The notes under the pieces were generated by a model that was not told where the DNA came from, did no database searches, and was given only the letters and a program-made list of their open reading frames with translations. 9,204 nt of DNA from Bacillota bacterium. Its GTDB lineage: Bacteria; Bacillota; Limnochordia; Limnochordales; ZCTH02-B6. How positions within the stretch are numbered: the stretch's first letter is position 1; each line of letters begins with the position of its first letter. The stretch covers positions 1 to 9,204 of the forward strand of contig QGSR01000061.1 in the NCBI GenBank assembly GCA_003387805.1, read 5' to 3'. A program made the position numbers and the translations under genes. Below, one piece after another: positions 6,835 through 9,204 of this stretch.

Positions 6835-8550
6835 TTGTTCAAGAAGCTGGTCATCGCCAACCGGGGCGAAATCGCGCTGCGCATCGCGCGCACGTGCCGG
6901 GAAATGGGCATTGAAACGGCCGTCATCGCCAGCGACGCGGACAAAGACTCCGCGGCCGCCCGGTTCGCGGACCACGTCATCGTTCTGGGCGATCCGTGGT
7001 GCTATCTGGACGGCCCGCGCATCGTCGCGGCAGCCAAAGAATGGGGCGCTGAGGCCGTCCACCCGGGGTACGGCTTCTTGGCGGAAAACGCGGAGTTCGC
7101 CCGGCGCTGCGCCGCGGGAGGCATGGTCTTCATCGGCCCCTCCGGCGACGTCATGGAGCATCTGGGCGAAAAAGACCGGGCCCGGGCGACCGCCCTGGAG
7201 CTGGGCATTCCGTGCCTGCCGGGCACCGAGACGCCGGTCAACGGCGACGCGGAGGACCCGGACGACGTGGACCTGGACGCCGTGGCGGCGCAGGCGGCGG
7301 CCATCGGGTATCCCGTGCTGATTAAGGCGGTGGCCGGGGGCGGCGGCCGGGGCATGCGGCTGGCCAAAGACGAAGCCGAGCTGCGGGCGGTGCTGCCCCG
7401 GGCCATGTCCGAGGCGAAAGCCGCGTTCAAGTCGGCCGCGGTGTACCTGGAGAAATACTTGACGGGCGCGCGGCACGTGGAAGTGCAGGTGCTGGCCGAC
7501 GCCCACGGCCGCGTCGTCCACCTGGGCGAGCGGGACTGCACCGTGCAGCGGCGCCACCAGAAGCTCATCGAGGAAGCGCCCTCGCCCGTAGTGGACGAGA
7601 AGCTGCGGGCGGCCATGGGCGAGGCCGCGAAGCGGCTTCTGGCCGCGGTCGGCTACGTCAACGCGGGCACCGTGGAGTTCCTCGTGGACGAGGCGGGCAA
7701 CTTCTACTTCCTCGAAGTGAACACCCGGGTGCAGGTGGAGCACCCGGTGACGGAGCTCCTTTACGGCGTCGACATCATCGCCGAGCAGATCCGCATCGCG
7801 GCCGGCCAGCCGCTGTCGTTCCGGCAGGAAGACCTCCGGCCCCGGGGCTGGGCCATGGAGTGCCGGATCAACGCGGAGGATCCGGCTATGGGTTTCATCC
7901 CGAAGCCGGGCCTTATCTCGGCGTACCAAGCGCCGGCCGGCCCCGGCGTGCGGGTGGACGGCGCCGCCTTCGCCGGCTGGCGCATACCGCCGTTTTACGA
8001 TTCGATGATTGCCAAAGTCATCGTCTGGGCGCCGGACCGCGAGCGGGCCGTGGCCCGCATGCAGCGGGCGTTGTCCGAGTTCGTCGTGGGCGGCGTGCCC
8101 ACCACCATACCGTTCCACCTGGCCGCGCTGGAGCACGAAAAATTCCGCTCGGGCCGCTTTGACACCCGCTTCGCGGAAAGGGACATCGATCCGGAGCGGG
8201 TGCGGGCCCACGCCGCGGCGCTGAGCCCCGACGCGGCCGGACAGGGCGCATCGGGTCCCGGCGCCGTCGGTCAGACCGCAACCGGCGACAATCCATCGGG
8301 CCCCGGCCTGGTGGGCGGCAGCTCCGCCGAACCCGCCGCCGGCGTCGCGTCGGCCGATGCGGAACGCACGCGGCGGGTCGCGGCCATGGCCGCGGCCATC
8401 GCGGCGGTGACCGACGGACCCCATCGTCTCGTGTCCATCTCCCCCGCGCCGCCTGCCCGGCCCGCGGGCCACTGGGGCGTCGCGGGACGTTTGGAATTGA
8501 TGCAAAACCGGCAGCTGTCTGTTTACCCTCGCCGCGACAGGAGGACTTGA
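6835..8550 (+). CDS. Biotin carboxylase (AccC type) with an extra C-terminal bridging-type tail
   Basis: ATP-grasp enzyme that carboxylates the biotin of the carrier protein using bicarbonate and ATP. Residues 1-450 are a complete biotin carboxylase: LVIANRGEIALRI (5-17), HPGYGFLAEN (76-85), the ATP Gly loop AGGGGRGM (167-174), ERDCTVQRRHQK (232-243) and the signature EVNTRVQVEHPVTE (294-307). R344 in RINAEDP matches catalytic Arg338 of E. coli AccC. An acidic insertion of about 8 residues lies near 138-148. Normal AccC is about 450 residues; this one runs to 571. Residues 455-510 are an Ala/Gly/Pro linker, and 511-568 form a short block ending in HWGVAGRLELMQNR. That block resembles the soluble tail of OadG/MmdE-type subunits and perhaps actinobacterial epsilon subunits, which hold biotin-enzyme complexes together. 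The similarity is from memory. The TTG start has AGGAGG 8 nt before it. Confidence 0.93.
   Translation: MFKKLVIANRGEIALRIARTCREMGIETAVIASDADKDSAAARFADHVIVLGDPWCYLDGPRIVAAAKEWGAEAVHPGYGFLAENAEFARRCAAGGMVFIGPSGDVMEHLGEKDRARATALELGIPCLPGTETPVNGDAEDPDDVDLDAVAAQAAAIGYPVLIKAVAGGGGRGMRLAKDEAELRAVLPRAMSEAKAAFKSAAVYLEKYLTGARHVEVQVLADAHGRVVHLGERDCTVQRRHQKLIEEAPSPVVDEKLRAAMGEAAKRLLAAVGYVNAGTVEFLVDEAGNFYFLEVNTRVQVEHPVTELLYGVDIIAEQIRIAAGQPLSFRQEDLRPRGWAMECRINAEDPAMGFIPKPGLISAYQAPAGPGVRVDGAAFAGWRIPPFYDSMIAKVIVWAPDRERAVARMQRALSEFVVGGVPTTIPFHLAALEHEKFRSGRFDTRFAERDIDPERVRAHAAALSPDAAGQGASGPGAVGQTATGDNPSGPGLVGGSSAEPAAGVASADAERTRRVAAMAAAIAAVTDGPHRLVSISPAPPARPAGHWGVAGRLELMQNRQLSVYPRRDRRT
8249..8307 (+). repeat. 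Short imperfect direct repeat in the biotin carboxylase linker
   Basis: CATCGGGTCCCGGC (8249-8262) recurs as CATCGGGCCCCGGC (8294-8307), 13 of 14 identical and exactly 45 nt apart. It encodes SGPGAVG and SGPGLVG in the same frame. The 15-codon period suggests the linker grew by a small tandem duplication that has since diverged between the two copies. Confidence 0.5.
8539..8544 (+). promoter_or_regulatory. Shine-Dalgarno site deciding the carrier-protein start
   Basis: AGGAGG, 8 nt before GTG at 8553. The in-frame TTG at 8547 is only 2 nt away and too close to be used, so GTG is chosen. The site lies inside the last codons of the biotin carboxylase gene. Confidence 0.7.
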
Positions 8551-8552
8551 TC

Positions 8553-9014
8553 GTGCAGCAGTACGTTTCGGGCGCCTCGGCCCGCCGGCGGCGGTTCGCC
8601 GTGACGGTGGACGGCGTGCGCCACGAGGTCATCGTGGAAGAGCTGGATGCATCGCCCGGGGAAGGCGCCGCCGCGGGCGGCGCGAGCCCAGCCGGCGCGT
8701 CCACGGCGGGCGCCGCCGCCCCGTCCCGGGAGACTTCTCCCCCGCCGCCTGCGGCCGACGCCGGCGCCAACGGCGTCTCCGCCGACGGCTGGGTGGCCGC
8801 GCCCATGCCGGGCACCGTCACCGAGGTCGAGGTGGAAGTCGGCGACCAAGTGGAAGCCGGCGACGTGCTGGTCATATTGACGGCCATGAAGCTGGAGAAC
8901 GAGATCAACGCGCCGGTGGCGGGCAAAGTGAAGGCGGTGGCCGTGGCCGAAGGCGACACCGTCAACATCGGCGACCGGCTGGTGCAGCTGGACGCGGGGG
9001 GCGCCGGCCGATGA
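8553..9014 (+). CDS. Biotin carboxyl carrier protein of the acyl-CoA carboxylase
   Basis: Carries biotin between the biotin carboxylase and the carboxyltransferase. It has 153 residues. The N-terminal block RRRRFAVTVDGVRHEVIVEEL (about 11-31) matches the opening of OadA/GcdC-type carriers. An Ala/Gly/Pro-rich flexible linker follows (about 33-78), then a biotinyl domain (79-147) with APMPGTV (83-89) and the biotin-attachment lysine K113 in TAMKLENEI. The usual motif is EAMKMEN; here Thr replaces Glu and Leu replaces the second Met, a variation seen in some decarboxylase-type carriers and leaving the essential Met-Lys. GDTVNIGDRLVQL closes the hammerhead fold. The gene begins 2 nt after the biotin carboxylase stop, and its stop overlaps the meaB start (ATGA). 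A biotin-protein ligase encoded elsewhere is required. Confidence 0.94.
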   Translation: MQQYVSGASARRRRFAVTVDGVRHEVIVEELDASPGEGAAAGGASPAGASTAGAAAPSRETSPPPPAADAGANGVSADGWVAAPMPGTVTEVEVEVGDQVEAGDVLVILTAMKLENEINAPVAGKVKAVAVAEGDTVNIGDRLVQLDAGGAGR

Positions 9015-9204
9015 GCGCCGCGGCCTTGGTCGACGAAATGCTGGCCGGCAGCCGCCGGGCGCTGGCCCGGCTCATTACGTACGCCGACGACGGCGGCCCC
9101 GAACTGGCCGACATTATGAACCGGGTCCACTCCCGCACCGGCAACGCCCACGTCATCGGCATCACCGGCCCGCCCGGCGCGGGCAAGAGCACGCTGGTCT
9201 GGGC
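9011..9204 (+). CDS. meaB: MeaB/ArgK-family G-protein chaperone of methylmalonyl-CoA mutase, N-terminal part
   Basis: GTPase that loads and protects the adenosylcobalamin cofactor of methylmalonyl-CoA mutase (human homologue MMAA). Older annotations call it ArgK or LAO/AO transport ATPase, a name now regarded as misleading. Only 64 residues are visible. A helical N-terminal arm (about 4-37) ends in HSRTGNAHVIGITG, and the P-loop GPPGAGKS (53-60) matches the family. The ATG at 9011 overlaps the carrier-protein stop (ATGA), indicating coupling. The gene runs off the right edge; the Switch and dimer regions are not visible. Its place at the end of the mutase operon strongly supports the MeaB assignment. 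The residue after STLV is Trp64, where family members usually have Asp (from memory). Confidence 0.9.
   Translation, partial: MSAAALVDEMLAGSRRALARLITYADDGGPELADIMNRVHSRTGNAHVIGITGPPGAGKSTLVW

Noticed and set aside
5176..8505. A 1109-codon open frame on the minus strand opposite the carboxyltransferase and biotin carboxylase genes
   Set aside because: It is His/Arg/Val/Gly-rich with no family-like blocks and lies fully antisense to two clear enzymes. GC-rich third positions on the plus strand remove stops from this frame, so it is a codon-bias shadow.
5278..9014. A sodium-pumping methylmalonyl-CoA decarboxylase complex
   Set aside because: No membrane beta subunit or transmembrane OadG-like gene is in the visible operon, whereas a biotin carboxylase is present, pointing to ATP-dependent carboxylation.

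Overview
This is a GC-rich (visibly around 70 %) bacterial chromosomal segment with ten recognisable genes in two divergent blocks. It carries no RNA gene, mobile element or CRISPR array that I can see. The best guess for the source is a high-GC, probably thermophilic or compost/soil-type Bacillota (Symbiobacteria/Limnochordia/Thermaerobacter-like). The reasons are very strong GGAGG ribosome-binding sites, heavy use of TTG and GTG starts, a Gram-positive-type FabI, and a propionate cassette with separate biotin carboxylase and carrier-protein genes. This is inference; Actinomycetota, Chloroflexota or Deinococcota are not excluded.

Minus-strand block, read right to left from about 2945 to 1. 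A promoter-like TCGACG-17-TAAAAT element precedes a small Rdx/SelW-type CxxC protein (2650-2907). The enoyl-ACP reductase fabI (1858-2637) follows 12 nt later. After a 143-nt gap come the adenine DNA glycosylase mutY (440-1714) and then the N-terminal part of a MIP/aquaporin-family channel (1-362, cut by the window edge).

Plus-strand block, 3091 to the right edge. This is a tightly packed operon for turning propionyl-CoA into succinyl-CoA: methylmalonyl-CoA mutase large subunit, methylmalonyl-CoA epimerase, carboxyltransferase (mmdA/pccB type), biotin carboxylase (accC type), biotin carboxyl carrier protein, and the start of the MeaB/ArgK G-protein that protects the B12 mutase. All junctions are 19 nt or less, and two are ATGA overlaps. 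The carboxylase proteins make (S)-methylmalonyl-CoA from propionyl-CoA, bicarbonate and ATP. The epimerase converts it to the R form and the mutase rearranges that to succinyl-CoA. The same enzymes could run in reverse toward propionate.

Points of interest: the mutase lacks its cobalamin-binding domain and no small subunit gene lies in the visible operon; the biotin carboxylase carries an extra C-terminal tail resembling OadG/epsilon-type bridging subunits; the carboxyltransferase has Val where strict propionyl-CoA enzymes have Asp; the mutase ribosome-binding site lies in a perfect 5-bp hairpin; and eight of ten genes start with GTG or TTG, the two ATG starts being exactly those at 4-nt overlaps. 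I found no clearly unprecedented system; the fused biotin carboxylase is the most novel-looking element.
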